From positions 37,618 through 101,617 of the forward strand of contig NZ_SJSA01000003.1 in the NCBI RefSeq assembly GCF_004766125.1: 64,000 nt of DNA, read 5' to 3'. Position numbers and translations under genes: made by a program. This stretch comes from Duncaniella freteri (GTDB taxonomy: Bacteria > Bacteroidota > Bacteroidia > Bacteroidales > Muribaculaceae). The notes below the pieces were generated by a model. It worked only from the letters and a program-made list of their open reading frames with translations. It ran no database searches and was not told where the DNA came from. Each line of letters begins with the position of its first letter. The stretch's first letter is position 1. Positions 40,287-49,782 of this stretch are shown here, one piece after another.

Positions 40287-40304
40287 CTACTTTCCGATGC
40301 AGAA
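40287..40304. other. candidate attachment core at the mnmE 3' end
   Basis: The last 18 bases of mnmE (TTCTGCATCGGAAAGTAG on the coding strand, FCIGK plus stop) lie where host and prophage meet. The equivalent 18 bases are the known target of SGI1-family islands in other bacteria. The prediction is that a second copy lies at the left prophage end outside this window. The exact crossover cannot be seen here. Confidence 0.45.
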
Positions 40305-41720
40305 TTGGGAGAAGATGGTGTTGAGGATTTCGGTGGAGGGGATTGTGCCTGTTATTGTGGAGAGGTGGGAAATGGTTTCGCGTAGATGTTCGGCTATGAG
40401 GAAGCTTTCAAGTCCGTTGTTGAGCCCATTTATTAGAGGTCGGATTGATTCAATGGCTTGACCAAGAGCTTCAGCCTGGCGCAGATTGGTGATTATGATG
40501 TCGTTTTGATCGGTGGTGTCTTTATTTTTTGCAATCTTTGTCAGCTCATGTTTCAGGTCGGATATCCCTGTGCCATGTTTTGCGGATATGGGTATCACAT
40601 TTTCAATGGATATCTTGTCTGTATTGATTGCTTGTTTCGTTTTGGATGATGAGTCAAGCAGGTCGACCTTATTTAGTACAACTATTATGCTTGGTGATAT
40701 TCCTGTGTCGGACAATAATTCCTCCGGAAGGTGGTTTCTAAGAGCGGTCATATCAAGGCTGTCATCCGGAACGGTCGTTGCATCGATGATAAGGAGCGCT
40801 ATGACAGATCTGCTGATGGCTTTACGTGAACGGCTGATGCCTATCTGTTCAATAGGGTCGGATGTGTCGCGTAGTCCTGCGGTATCGATGAAACGGAAAA
40901 GGTAATCACCGATTTCAAGAGTCTCTTCGATTGTGTCGCGTGTAGTGCCATGTATGTCGCTTACTATTGCTCGTTCATCATCAAGGAGAGTGTTGAGTAG
41001 TGATGATTTTCCGGCATTTGTCGCTCCGATTATTGCTACAGGGATTCCTTCCTTTATGGCATTGCCTCCTTGGAATGAGTTGTGTAGGCGTTGGAGTTCA
41101 TTATGGATATCGGTAGCTATCTGGAGCAATCGGTTACGGTCGGCAAACTCTACGTCCTCCTCCGAAAAGTCAAGTTCAAGTTCGAGAAGAGCAGATAGCT
41201 GTATCAATTGCTCACGTAGTGTGGAGAGTTTTTTCGAGATGCTTCCTTTCATCTGGCTCATGGCTATACGATGAGCGGCACGTGACGACGAGGCTATGAC
41301 ATCAGCCACACCTTCGGCTTGCGACAGGTCCATGCGTCCATTCATCACAGCACGTCGGGTGTATTCTCCTGGTTGTGCCATTCTGCATCCTGAACGTATG
41401 AGAAGTGCGATTGTCTCACGCTGTATCCATCGTGAGCCGTGTACAGAAATTTCAACGATGTCCTCTCCTGTATATGAATTGGGCCTGCGAAATACGGTGG
41501 CCACACATTGGTCAAGAGGTTCGTCGGATCTTTCTTTGTCGATTATTTCTCCAAGATGTGCTGTATGGCTCTTTGCGGAGGAGAGCGGTGCTCCCTTCCA
41601 CAAAGAGTCAACTATACTGACCGCTTCCGGTCCGCTCACGCGAATCACGGCTATACCTCCCGTGCCTCCAGGCGTGGATATCGCACAGATGGTATCTTCA
41701 GCAAGGTAGAGGTCCATCAT
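40287..41720 (-). CDS. mnmE: tRNA modification GTPase MnmE
   Basis: The 477-residue protein is complete. The N-terminal formyl-THF-binding domain starts at DTICAISTPGGTGGIAVIRVSG. The G domain has GATNAGKSS, DIHGTTRD, DTAGLRD, NKVD and SAK, and the protein ends in FCIGK, whose Cys is essential in the family. With MnmG it makes the cmnm5 modification at U34 of certain tRNAs. Its stop codon lies at the prophage border, and the intact end shows that integration preserved the gene. A second Met at 41717 is an alternative start. It follows the endonuclease gene directly. Confidence 0.95.
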   Translation of the reverse strand: MMDLYLAEDTICAISTPGGTGGIAVIRVSGPEAVSIVDSLWKGAPLSSAKSHTAHLGEIIDKERSDEPLDQCVATVFRRPNSYTGEDIVEISVHGSRWIQRETIALLIRSGCRMAQPGEYTRRAVMNGRMDLSQAEGVADVIASSSRAAHRIAMSQMKGSISKKLSTLREQLIQLSALLELELDFSEEDVEFADRNRLLQIATDIHNELQRLHNSFQGGNAIKEGIPVAIIGATNAGKSSLLNTLLDDERAIVSDIHGTTRDTIEETLEIGDYLFRFIDTAGLRDTSDPIEQIGISRSRKAISRSVIALLIIDATTVPDDSLDMTALRNHLPEELLSDTGISPSIIVVLNKVDLLDSSSKTKQAINTDKISIENVIPISAKHGTGISDLKHELTKIAKNKDTTDQNDIIITNLRQAEALGQAIESIRPLINGLNNGLESFLIAEHLRETISHLSTITGTIPSTEILNTIFSQFCIGK

Positions 41721-42574
41721 TACTTTTTAAGAGTGCTCCATTGGTGAAAATTACATTGGCTCTCAATCTGTTCCTCAACATCGTCGGGGAGCGTTGAGAA
41801 GAAATCATGACCGGTAAGTTTCTCTACCTCGTCAATGGATACAGCACAGTTCTGCATTCCTCCGACCACAGTGCCGTTCGGCATTATGAAACCTATGCCG
41901 CGTGCCGGAGTAGAGTAGGGGGCTATGATTACTTTGAAGAACCTGCGCGGCACCCATACTTTGGAGTCTCCTATATATTCCAATGGGGTCTCATCCATAA
42001 TAGGACCGCATACAATATAGATTTTTCCATCTATTTGAGCCCATGTACGGCATTTCTCCTCAAGTGATTTCCAGGAACCGTTGTTGAGAGAATGTAACTG
42101 CGGGCACATGTTGGCGAATGAAAAGCATTCGTCCATTGCTTTCTGGCTCCATTTCATGTCACCTGCCGGAGCCATGTGACCACGGTCATATCCCGATCCA
42201 CGGTAGTCATAGTCGTAAGCGCAACCTTTGATTTCGGGATCTACAAAAAATTCATCTCCGCGTGGCACCGTCCCATTGGTCTTTTCCTCAGTAAGTTCCC
42301 ATGACACCCAGTTGGGGATATGACAGTCGGCATTGAACGAAACATCCATTCCTGTGTAGCTCTTTAGCTGAGAGGGTACGTCCGGATTGGTGACGACTTT
42401 CATAAGGTTGCCATACTCTCCAGGTACTTGCTGCATTTCCGGTTCCGGATTGTTGCAGCAAGTGAGAGTATTGGCTACCCAGAAACAACCGAGTAATACA
42501 AAGGTCAGAATGAGGGAAGAGAGTGATTTACGAGATGATTTCCTGCGGCTTGATTTTCTGTATTTGTATGACAT
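41720..42574 (-). CDS. secreted or anchored DNA/RNA non-specific endonuclease
   Basis: A basic N-terminus is followed by one hydrophobic segment (LSSLILTFVLLGCFWVANTL), which anchors or exports the protein; a Cys pair after it (TCC) might allow lipidation. The NUC domain has the catalytic DRGHMAPAGDMKW with the general-base His, and NMCPQLHSLNNGSWKSLEE with the metal-binding Asn. These enzymes cut DNA and RNA outside the cytoplasm. It overlaps mnmE by one base. Confidence 0.88.
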   Translation of the reverse strand: MSYKYRKSSRRKSSRKSLSSLILTFVLLGCFWVANTLTCCNNPEPEMQQVPGEYGNLMKVVTNPDVPSQLKSYTGMDVSFNADCHIPNWVSWELTEEKTNGTVPRGDEFFVDPEIKGCAYDYDYRGSGYDRGHMAPAGDMKWSQKAMDECFSFANMCPQLHSLNNGSWKSLEEKCRTWAQIDGKIYIVCGPIMDETPLEYIGDSKVWVPRRFFKVIIAPYSTPARGIGFIMPNGTVVGGMQNCAVSIDEVEKLTGHDFFSTLPDDVEEQIESQCNFHQWSTLKK

Positions 42575-42631
42575 GTCAGGTGTTGTAATTATGTGGTTAA
42601 ATAGTTAATAAATTGGTTTCTGATAAGTGAG

Positions 42632-45250
42632 TTATTCGGAGAGTTGAAGAATAGTGTTGAGTAGTGTTTCTCCAAGTCCGATGGTATATCCCTGTTGTAC
42701 AGCCACGACACGATTGAAAGTATCGGCGATAATAAATATCGGCAGATCTGAAGTAGTCAGATTAAGCCCATCTTTCAGAGCTTTCGCTATCTTACCATCC
42801 GGATCTGAGCCCCATTTGATTGTTGATGGCAGTGACTTGTAGAGTGAGGAATCAAAACGGCTGGCACTCTCTTCAGGCAGAAGCAGTACAATGCTTTTCC
42901 CCCATTTCTCAAATTCATCTTTTATTGCCGATATGTCATTGAGGGCGTGAGCCGATGGCTCGTGGCTTGGAGCTATCAGTCCGAGTACATAATACCCGCG
43001 TCCTGTGGTGGAAAGTATGCTGCGAAGTTCGCCCGACGGATCTTTATAGCGTGTTTCAGCGTCAAAGTTGCCTATTACTTCTACTCCGTTTGTCGCATGA
43101 CGCACAGTAAGAGGGACGTTTGCTATGGCGGATTCCTGGACTGTAAAGATACGTATCTTGGCGAGCACGCTTCCGTCAGCCATGCGCCTTCCTGTCACCA
43201 TCATATATTGTCCGGCATCCACTTCGATGGGCTCGGAAGCTATTTGTGACACAGGAAGAAGTTCTCCCAATTCAAGTGTCGACGGGATGCCGTCAGAGAT
43301 CTTTGCGATGGTGAATTGTGGATAGTATTTCGGCTCAAGCCCTCCGTCGTGGGTATAGCTGATATTGATTCTGCCCTTAGGATTATTTGGCGTGACAACT
43401 TTTCCGAAAAGGTCTACATCAATCCATTTCCCTGAATTGTCGGCGTATTGTGTTTTGCAAGTCACAGGATCGAGTCTCGCCGGAATGCCGAAACTGCGAG
43501 CTCCGCTTACAAAGAATATTGCCGCGGAGTGGGTGTCAGCTTTTCTCCCTTTCAGTACTCCTTCAGGATGCATGCTGAATCCGAGAGGATTCCATGAAGT
43601 GTCAATGGTTATATTGTCTGATACCCATTTGCTCCATTTATCCGGGTTGGCACGGAAGCTGTTGCGTTCAGTTTCTGAGAATGCATTGCGGAAAACATGT
43701 TTATATGGAGTGAGCTGCTCCAGCCATACACGTGGGTTAAGTATGCTCTGTTTGAAATGCCAGCTGTTCACGTCAGGAGTCGCAACATGATCGCGCAATG
43801 TCTCTGCATTTATGTCATTGAGGTCTTTTACCGCTATGACGCTAAGAAGGTCGATCGCCTTATTGCGGTCCGTTTCCGGGACTTCGTTCAGGAACGATTC
43901 TATCACGCGCCAGTTGCCTCTTGCATCGGTCATTATATCTTTCACCTTTTCGGAGTCAAGACCAAGTTTTTTGGCAAGAACTTCTGACTGTTCCGGGGTA
44001 TAGAACGTATTCATATATGCGATACGTATTGAGTCCTCCTGAGCCTTGCGCATGTCATTCATGGCAGTTTGTTCCTTTGTGACCGGAGGCATGGATGCTC
44101 TTACCGGAGGAGGCACGATGTCAAAATCAAATTCGGCCACACTTTCCGGAGAGTACTCAAGGGTGACAGTAGCGGGAGCTGATGCCGAAGCTTTGGATAT
44201 TCCGAAACGGTCTCCGTCATATGCCCATATGATCATATCCCCTTTGCCGGCAACTATTGATGCTTTGCCATTGGCGTCAGCCTCCTTTGTGCACACAGGG
44301 AAGAATTCGGCATAATTGTAGATACAGAAACGTACTTTTGCTCCGGGTACCGGTGAACCGTTCTTGTCCTTCACAGTAACATTGATGGTGCTTGTCGGGG
44401 CGTAATTGCTTGTTACGTTTATGTCGGTATAAGCAGCGTTTGTGAGCAACACTTCTTCAGGACCGTCATAACGCCCTATGACTCTGGTATTCATCATCAT
44501 GCCGCGTGATGCGGGTGCATTGAACCAGGCAAGATTAAGTACTGGCTCAGGCTCGCAGGCTCCCAGAAAGTACCATTTCCCATTAGCCCATGCCTCTACC
44601 CAGGCGTGATTGTCGTCAGTGTGTGCCCATCGCGGAGTATATATCTGACGAGCAGGAATGCCGACTGAGCGTAACGCTGCGACTCCGAATGTGCTTTCCT
44701 CTCCGCATCGGCCCAAGGCGGAGCGTATTGTCGCGCTTGGCGAGTTGGTGCGTCCGTCTGAAGGTCTATAAGTCGCTTTTTCGTGACACCAGTGATTCAC
44801 CTCCAATATGGCGTCTTCCATTGACATTCCCTTTATGCGATCTTTAAGTTCGGCATAGAGATAGTCGCGTGAGTCGTCAAGATTCTCGTTGTTAACACGT
44901 GGGGAAAGCACAAAATGCCGGAACTCACGGTCGGGGACATCCTTGCCCCACGGCATCTCCTCGGATGCTCGTATGGCTCCTCGGATGTTTTGGAGGTAAT
45001 ATTGCGGAGTCCGGTCCATTATGTCAGGTAGTGTCATATAGGCATACATAAAGCGCAGTCCCTCTTTTTCGAGGGCTGTGACTGTATCGCTCTCCAGCAG
45101 GGCCTTTAGCTGAGAAGGCATGGATGATTTGTAACGCTTCTCGAAATCGTTTCTTGATAATGGTGTCTCTATCCTGTCTACTGCAAACATGGATGCTGTT
45201 GTGGCGAACAGTAGCATAGCGGATGAGAATATACGGCATATGTGTCGCAT
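42632..45250 (-). CDS. secreted transglutaminase-like protein
   Basis: The 872-residue protein has a signal peptide (ICRIFSSAMLLFATTASMFA). A transglutaminase core follows, with the Cys in GRCGEESTF (about 188), the His in DDNHAWVEAW (about 222) and a following Asp-containing strand. After it come an Ig/carboxypeptidase-regulatory-like domain (INVTVKDKNGSPVPGAKV) and a second transglutaminase-like region around residues 560-640 whose Cys position is occupied by His-Ser. The family probably hydrolyses peptides in the periplasm. The start overlaps the cutC stop, so they form an operon. Confidence 0.8.
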   Translation of the reverse strand: MRHICRIFSSAMLLFATTASMFAVDRIETPLSRNDFEKRYKSSMPSQLKALLESDTVTALEKEGLRFMYAYMTLPDIMDRTPQYYLQNIRGAIRASEEMPWGKDVPDREFRHFVLSPRVNNENLDDSRDYLYAELKDRIKGMSMEDAILEVNHWCHEKATYRPSDGRTNSPSATIRSALGRCGEESTFGVAALRSVGIPARQIYTPRWAHTDDNHAWVEAWANGKWYFLGACEPEPVLNLAWFNAPASRGMMMNTRVIGRYDGPEEVLLTNAAYTDINVTSNYAPTSTINVTVKDKNGSPVPGAKVRFCIYNYAEFFPVCTKEADANGKASIVAGKGDMIIWAYDGDRFGISKASASAPATVTLEYSPESVAEFDFDIVPPPVRASMPPVTKEQTAMNDMRKAQEDSIRIAYMNTFYTPEQSEVLAKKLGLDSEKVKDIMTDARGNWRVIESFLNEVPETDRNKAIDLLSVIAVKDLNDINAETLRDHVATPDVNSWHFKQSILNPRVWLEQLTPYKHVFRNAFSETERNSFRANPDKWSKWVSDNITIDTSWNPLGFSMHPEGVLKGRKADTHSAAIFFVSGARSFGIPARLDPVTCKTQYADNSGKWIDVDLFGKVVTPNNPKGRINISYTHDGGLEPKYYPQFTIAKISDGIPSTLELGELLPVSQIASEPIEVDAGQYMMVTGRRMADGSVLAKIRIFTVQESAIANVPLTVRHATNGVEVIGNFDAETRYKDPSGELRSILSTTGRGYYVLGLIAPSHEPSAHALNDISAIKDEFEKWGKSIVLLLPEESASRFDSSLYKSLPSTIKWGSDPDGKIAKALKDGLNLTTSDLPIFIIADTFNRVVAVQQGYTIGLGETLLNTILQLSE

Positions 45251-46008
45251 CAGTGTATGGTATTATATTCGGTGATTATGTCTTTAAGGTTGCGCACTAT
45301 TGTGGCGGATGTGGTGAGACGTGAGAACTCGTCGGCATCAGGTGTGCCCATCTTCACGCTTTCACGACGGAATTTTACCGGGGAGGTGACTTTGGTTCGT
45401 GCTGATGCATGCAGATCGTCCGCTGCTGCCGCCTTAAGTATGGCTGGGGCTGTTGCTGGTGACACTCCGGCTCCTGCCATAATCCTTATGCGGCCTTCTG
45501 CACGCTCACGCAGATGCATGAGGGTAGGGATGCCGTCAAGAGCAGTAGGTGCCATTCCCGAAGTGAGCAGGCGGTCGCATCCGAGTGAGATGATATCTTC
45601 GAGAGCCTCGTCGGGGTCTTCTGCCATATCGAATGCACGATGGAAAGTGATGCTCATGTTGTCGGCTTCATCCACAAGTCTTTTACAGGTCTCCATGTCA
45701 ATATCACCTCCTGGAGTGAGTGCCCCTATTACCACACCGTCAACTCCGAGACTCCGGCACATGGCGATGTCGGAGCGCATGCATTCCACCTCATCGGGGG
45801 TATATATGAAATCGCCTCCTCGCGGACGTATGAGCACGTGCACCCTGATGCCTCGTATATTTTTTGCGGCGGCTATGAATCCTAATGACGGAGTGACGCC
45901 ACCTTCACCGAGTGCGCTGCATAGTTCTACGCGATCGGCTCCTCCGGCAACGGCTGCTTTTACGCTGTCGATATCTCCGGCGCAGATTTCAAGAGTGATT
46001 TGTTTCAT
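45250..46008 (-). CDS. cutC: CutC family protein
   Basis: The 252-residue TIM-barrel protein carries the CutC signature: LEICAGDIDSVKAAVAGGADRVELCSAL at the start (pieces LEICAGD and GGADRVELC), HVLIRPRGGDF, FHRAFDM and GCDRLLTSG. The name refers to copper homeostasis, but the biochemical role is unproven. It is located between the fucosidase and the transglutaminase genes with overlap to the latter. Confidence 0.9.
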   Translation of the reverse strand: MKQITLEICAGDIDSVKAAVAGGADRVELCSALGEGGVTPSLGFIAAAKNIRGIRVHVLIRPRGGDFIYTPDEVECMRSDIAMCRSLGVDGVVIGALTPGGDIDMETCKRLVDEADNMSITFHRAFDMAEDPDEALEDIISLGCDRLLTSGMAPTALDGIPTLMHLRERAEGRIRIMAGAGVSPATAPAILKAAAADDLHASARTKVTSPVKFRRESVKMGTPDADEFSRLTTSATIVRNLKDIITEYNTIH

Positions 46009-46045
46009 TTTACCGTTTATGTAAATGTGTTACCCGGTTGTTATA

Positions 46046-47353
46046 TCACTTTTTTATAGTCACTTCTATGATATGGTCAGGCACATCGGGAGTGGCGTCC
46101 ATTCGGAGGATGGTACCGTCTTTGGATTTTTTTGTCTCCACAGGAGTGCGGGATGCGAAGGTCTCCGCTTTTTTTACTTTCAGGTCAGACGGAATAATGA
46201 TCTCGGTGGTGCCTGGCTTTATGACATGAAGGAAGAGCCTGTCGCCGTTGCGGGTAGCGGTGCCCCACGACTGTTCGGCAAATGGGCTGCCTTCAGTCCC
46301 ATAGATGGTTTCGCCGTTGACACTCAGCCATTCTCCCATATCCTTAAGTCGATCAAGAGCTGTTGCTGGAAGTTCGCCGTTAGGCTGCGGACCGATATTG
46401 AGTAGCAGATTGGCTCCGAGTCCGGCTGTCTTTACAAGGAAACGGATCAGTTCGGTAGTGCTTTTATAATTTGTGTCGATTACTTTGTAGCCCCACATGC
46501 CGTTCATGGTCTGGCATGTCTCAAGCGGAAGCCGGCTTATTTCCTGTCCGGACAGACCTGCTGTATTCTCTCCTGGAGCATCTCTCTCGAATATCTGTAT
46601 ATCTTCACCTTCGAATGGGGTGATATGATGGTTGTTTCCTACAAGGCATGCCGGTTGCAGGCGATGTATCATCTCGTACTGAGGTCCGAGTTGCCAGTCG
46701 AAAGGCACTGTGTCCTGATCGTGGTCCCATACTCCGTCAAACCATATGGCACGTATAGGTCCGTAATTTGTAAGAAGCTCTGTGAGCTGGGCATTCATGA
46801 ACTTGTAGTAATTGTCCCAGTCGGAGTAAGTTGAGTCGCGTCCGGTGCTGAGCCCGGTGCGCCCACGCGGATAGTCGGGGCGAGTCCAGTCGATGTGAGA
46901 GTAGTAGAGATGAAGTTTGAGGTCCTCTTTCTGGCAAGCCTCTGACAGCTCCTTTACGATATCACGTTTGAAAGGGGTGGACTTTACTATATTATAGTCG
47001 CTTTGCTTTGTGTCCCACATGGAGAATCCGTCGTGGTGCCGTGATGTGAAGCAGATATATTTTGCTCCCGAACCTTTGATGGCGCGGGCCCATTCTTCGG
47101 CATTGAAGTCAATAGGGTAGAACCCTTTGGCGGCTTTGGCGTATTCGTCGGCCTTTACGCCGTAGTTGAGATACCATTCCCCTTGACCGAACATGCTGTA
47201 TATGCCCCAGTGGATGAATATGCCGAAGCGGTCGGCCGAAAATTCTTTTTGAGAACGCTTTACCTCTTCGGACGGTATGTATTTGTCGGCGGCATATGCC
47301 GTAGTGGCTGATAATGCCAATGCGGCAAGAGCTGAGAATAAAATTTTTTTCAT
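46046..47353 (-). CDS. alpha-L-fucosidase (GH29), secreted
   Basis: The signal peptide MKKILFSALAALALSATTAYA precedes a GH29 catalytic domain of normal size (435 residues in total). It has FGIFIHWGIYS, YICFTSRHHDGFSMWDT and IRAIWFDGVWD with the nucleophile Asp, plus a C-terminal beta domain. It should release fucose from host mucin glycans or diet in the periplasm. The IS element sits only 10 bp upstream of the start and cuts it from the ROK kinase gene, so its expression may be altered. Confidence 0.92.
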   Translation of the reverse strand: MKKILFSALAALALSATTAYAADKYIPSEEVKRSQKEFSADRFGIFIHWGIYSMFGQGEWYLNYGVKADEYAKAAKGFYPIDFNAEEWARAIKGSGAKYICFTSRHHDGFSMWDTKQSDYNIVKSTPFKRDIVKELSEACQKEDLKLHLYYSHIDWTRPDYPRGRTGLSTGRDSTYSDWDNYYKFMNAQLTELLTNYGPIRAIWFDGVWDHDQDTVPFDWQLGPQYEMIHRLQPACLVGNNHHITPFEGEDIQIFERDAPGENTAGLSGQEISRLPLETCQTMNGMWGYKVIDTNYKSTTELIRFLVKTAGLGANLLLNIGPQPNGELPATALDRLKDMGEWLSVNGETIYGTEGSPFAEQSWGTATRNGDRLFLHVIKPGTTEIIIPSDLKVKKAETFASRTPVETKKSKDGTILRMDATPDVPDHIIEVTIKK

Positions 47354-47362
47354 TTGGATATA
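47352..47362 (+). repeat. left copy of 11-bp target duplication
   Basis: ATTTGGATATA lies immediately left of the IS end and is repeated exactly at 48697-48707. It overlaps the fucosidase start codon and its 5' flank. Confidence 0.85.
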
Positions 47363-48696
47363 CTACTGGTGCGATAAAAATCGCGTTAGTTTAAAAATCA
47401 TCAAATAAAGAGAGTTCTTTGACATTTTGGTCTGAATTGGTTGATGGGTCTTGTTTGGTCATAAGCCATCGCAGGTCGACACGCTCCAAGGCAGAGATTC
47501 TGATCAAGGTCGCCACCTCGGTAATAGAATAGCAGCTGTTATAATTGGCTTTTATTCTTGCTACCGTCAGATAGGCTATGATGGCAGTCCAAATGTGGAC
47601 TTTAACGGCATTTTCGGAGAATCCCCAAAGATTCTTGACGACGATGTTCTGCTTAATCCACTTGAAGAAAACCTCTATATCCCAACGGTGACGATAAAGA
47701 TTGGTGATTTCCAATGCGCTGACTTCAAAGTTATTGGATATGAAATCAACAATGGCATCATTGTCCATGTCATATACTCTTACGAATCTCATATCCTCAG
47801 GATAGAGCTTGCAGGACTTGTATCCGGTGACACGAATCCGAGAGTCTTCTATGATACTTGGGGTCGTATCGGGGATAGCCAACTGCTCTATGGTTGTGAA
47901 CTTCATGTTCTCTTTTGGGCGTGACACCCAGAATGCCTGCGACTGATGGAATTTGAACAGTGCCTTGAAGTCAACATACGCCTTGTCCATTACATAAAAA
48001 GCGAATGGTTCCGGTGTGAGCATGTCGAGTTCGTTACTGTCATGCCATTTACCATCAGTGATATGGATGTTGGTGGGTATACTTCCTCGTAAATCAAGCA
48101 AAGTATGCATTTTAACTGCCCCCTTGCTGTATTTGCCCAACGCCCACGCTGCGAGTTTTATGCTTGTGGATATGGTCGTGGAGTCCAACGCATAAATTAC
48201 GTTGTCTATGGTTATCTCTGAGAGTTGAACCTTTGAATACATTGGTCTAACCAATCCGATAAGATAAAACCCAAGTCCCTCAAAAATACGATAATCCCTG
48301 CTTTCGTTTGCGCGAGACAATGATGTATGGTTCACTGTGTTGCGAAAACCGAGGTGATATAGGATTTTCGAGTGGGCTTCCAAACATAGACAAATGTCTC
48401 TAAGTGAATCACACCCTGTCAATTGACCAAAGAGCAGATGAAGGAGGTGGTTGTAACTGGTGAGATTCTTTACATGCCAATCGCCTTTATATTGCTTTAC
48501 CAGCTTATCGAACCAGTAGCGCGGTATAAACTCGATGACTTGGGAGAACACGAACTTTCCTTGATTCATAATCTTGATGCTTCTGAACAACAAGACTAAT
48601 AAACCAAATTCAAATCAAAAAATCAATGTACTCTTGTATTTGACTAAATACTAATATATTAATCACAGTGGTTGGATTTTTATCGCACCACTACTA
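47363..48696 (-). mobile_element. IS4-family insertion sequence (1334 bp)
   Basis: The element is bounded by inverted repeats that share TGGTGCGATAAAAATC, at 47367-47382 and, inverted, at 48674-48690. It is flanked by identical 11-bp direct repeats, which fits the 10-13 bp duplications of the IS4 family. It encodes one transposase in the leftward direction. Removing it and one repeat restores a 60-70 bp gap between the ROK kinase and fucosidase genes, so the insertion is recent enough to be fully legible. Confidence 0.9.
47391..48569 (-). CDS. IS4-family DDE transposase
   Basis: I use the Met at 48569 (MNQGKFVFSQ); an upstream in-frame Met at 48593 is possible. The 392-residue protein has the DDE triad: YALDSTTIS (first Asp), YVMDKAYVDF (second Asp) and YRHRWDIEVFFKWIKQ (Glu, the Y-R-E-K signature of IS4). 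It catalyses cut-and-paste transposition of the element that surrounds it. The frame is intact, so it may be active. Confidence 0.92.
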   Translation of the reverse strand: MNQGKFVFSQVIEFIPRYWFDKLVKQYKGDWHVKNLTSYNHLLHLLFGQLTGCDSLRDICLCLEAHSKILYHLGFRNTVNHTSLSRANESRDYRIFEGLGFYLIGLVRPMYSKVQLSEITIDNVIYALDSTTISTSIKLAAWALGKYSKGAVKMHTLLDLRGSIPTNIHITDGKWHDSNELDMLTPEPFAFYVMDKAYVDFKALFKFHQSQAFWVSRPKENMKFTTIEQLAIPDTTPSIIEDSRIRVTGYKSCKLYPEDMRFVRVYDMDNDAIVDFISNNFEVSALEITNLYRHRWDIEVFFKWIKQNIVVKNLWGFSENAVKVHIWTAIIAYLTVARIKANYNSCYSITEVATLIRISALERVDLRWLMTKQDPSTNSDQNVKELSLFDDF

Positions 48697-48707
48697 ATTT
48701 GGATATA
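48697..48707 (+). repeat. right copy of 11-bp target duplication
   Basis: ATTTGGATATA follows the right IS end and matches the left copy at 47352-47362 exactly. Confidence 0.85.
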
Positions 48708-48768
48708 AGAGATAAGATTTGTTATTGTCTCGGATTAAGGCACTGTTGTGGTGTTAGGTGTGCGGTCT

Positions 48769-49719
48769 TCACCATGCTGCCGCTGCTGCACCGAGCACTG
48801 CCGCATCATTGTGTGGAAGCTGTGATGTGGTGATCTCAACCTGGTCTTTATATATGTAAAGTATATGCTTTGCGAGAGATTCTCGTATGGGGTTTATCAG
48901 ATGGTCGCCTGCTTTGGTTACACCTCCGAAGAACACTATTGCCTGAGGGGATGAATAGGCACAGAAATTGGCGCAAGCTTCTCCGAGAATCTCACCTGTA
49001 TATTTGAGCACACGTATGGCAAGCTGATCACCGTTGGCGGCCGCATTGCCTATATCTGCCGAGCATAGGTCCTTTGGAGGGATTTCACTCAGTACGGATT
49101 TCATGTCGGGGAATTCTGCGATCATTTCGATGGCAGTATGCACTATCCCTCTGGCGGATGCATAAGTCTCAAGGCATCCTTTGCGCCCGCAGCTGCATTG
49201 GCGTCCTCCGGGACGTATGATGGTGTGACCAAGTTCTCCAGCGAGTCCGCGGTGTCCGTGCACGAGATGTCCGTCACTGACAATGCCGCTCCCGATTCCG
49301 GTTCCGAGAGTAAGGATTATGAAGTCTGACAGACCTCTTCCTGCACCGTATATCTGTTCGCCTATAGCTGCCGCGTTAGCGTCGTTGGTGGCTGATACAG
49401 GGAGTCCGGTGGCACTTTCCATCATCTCTTTGAGCGGGATGGGTGATGGCCATGGAAGATCTACAGCTCCCTCGATCACTCCAGTATTGTGATTTACTGC
49501 CGGTGCTCCGATGCCTATGCCTTCGATCTGTCCTTCCAGGCCGTTGGCTGAAATCTGTTCAGTGACAGCTTTGGCGAGTGATGAGATATAGTCGGACAAT
49601 TCAGGATATTCGCCTGTCATTATCTTGTCGCAGGCTACGATGTGTCCGTCTGTATCCACGATGCCGAATACGGTGTGGGTGCCGCCTATATCTATGCCCA
49701 CTACGTAACGTTTTGCCAT
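48769..49719 (-). CDS. ROK family sugar kinase
   Basis: The 316-residue protein has the ATP-binding DIGGTHTVFG at the start, NDANAAAIGE, LGTGIGSGIV, the ROK signature around LAGELGHTI and the zinc site CSCGRKGCLE. It has no DNA-binding domain, so it is a kinase rather than a regulator; glucokinase or N-acetylsugar kinase are likely. It is the head of the leftward row that continues beyond the IS with the fucosidase, which suggests use of released sugars. Confidence 0.88.
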   Translation of the reverse strand: MAKRYVVGIDIGGTHTVFGIVDTDGHIVACDKIMTGEYPELSDYISSLAKAVTEQISANGLEGQIEGIGIGAPAVNHNTGVIEGAVDLPWPSPIPLKEMMESATGLPVSATNDANAAAIGEQIYGAGRGLSDFIILTLGTGIGSGIVSDGHLVHGHRGLAGELGHTIIRPGGRQCSCGRKGCLETYASARGIVHTAIEMIAEFPDMKSVLSEIPPKDLCSADIGNAAANGDQLAIRVLKYTGEILGEACANFCAYSSPQAIVFFGGVTKAGDHLINPIRESLAKHILYIYKDQVEITTSQLPHNDAAVLGAAAAAW

Positions 49720-49750
49720 TGTTGTGAAATGAAGATTGGTAAATAACCCT

Positions 49751-49782
49751 CAAATTTAACAAAACTGAATGAACTAACCAAA
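49751..49782 (-). promoter_or_regulatory. promoter of the ROK kinase operon
   Basis: On the reverse strand TTTG (49782-49779), a 20-bp spacer and TAAATTTG (49758-49751) match the consensus exactly. The start of transcription is expected near 49745, about 25 bases before the kinase gene. It may originally have served the whole row down to mnmE. Confidence 0.75.

Noticed and set aside
40287..40304. tRNA gene as attachment site
   Set aside because: No tRNA lies at the integrase side of the prophage; the host gene there is mnmE.
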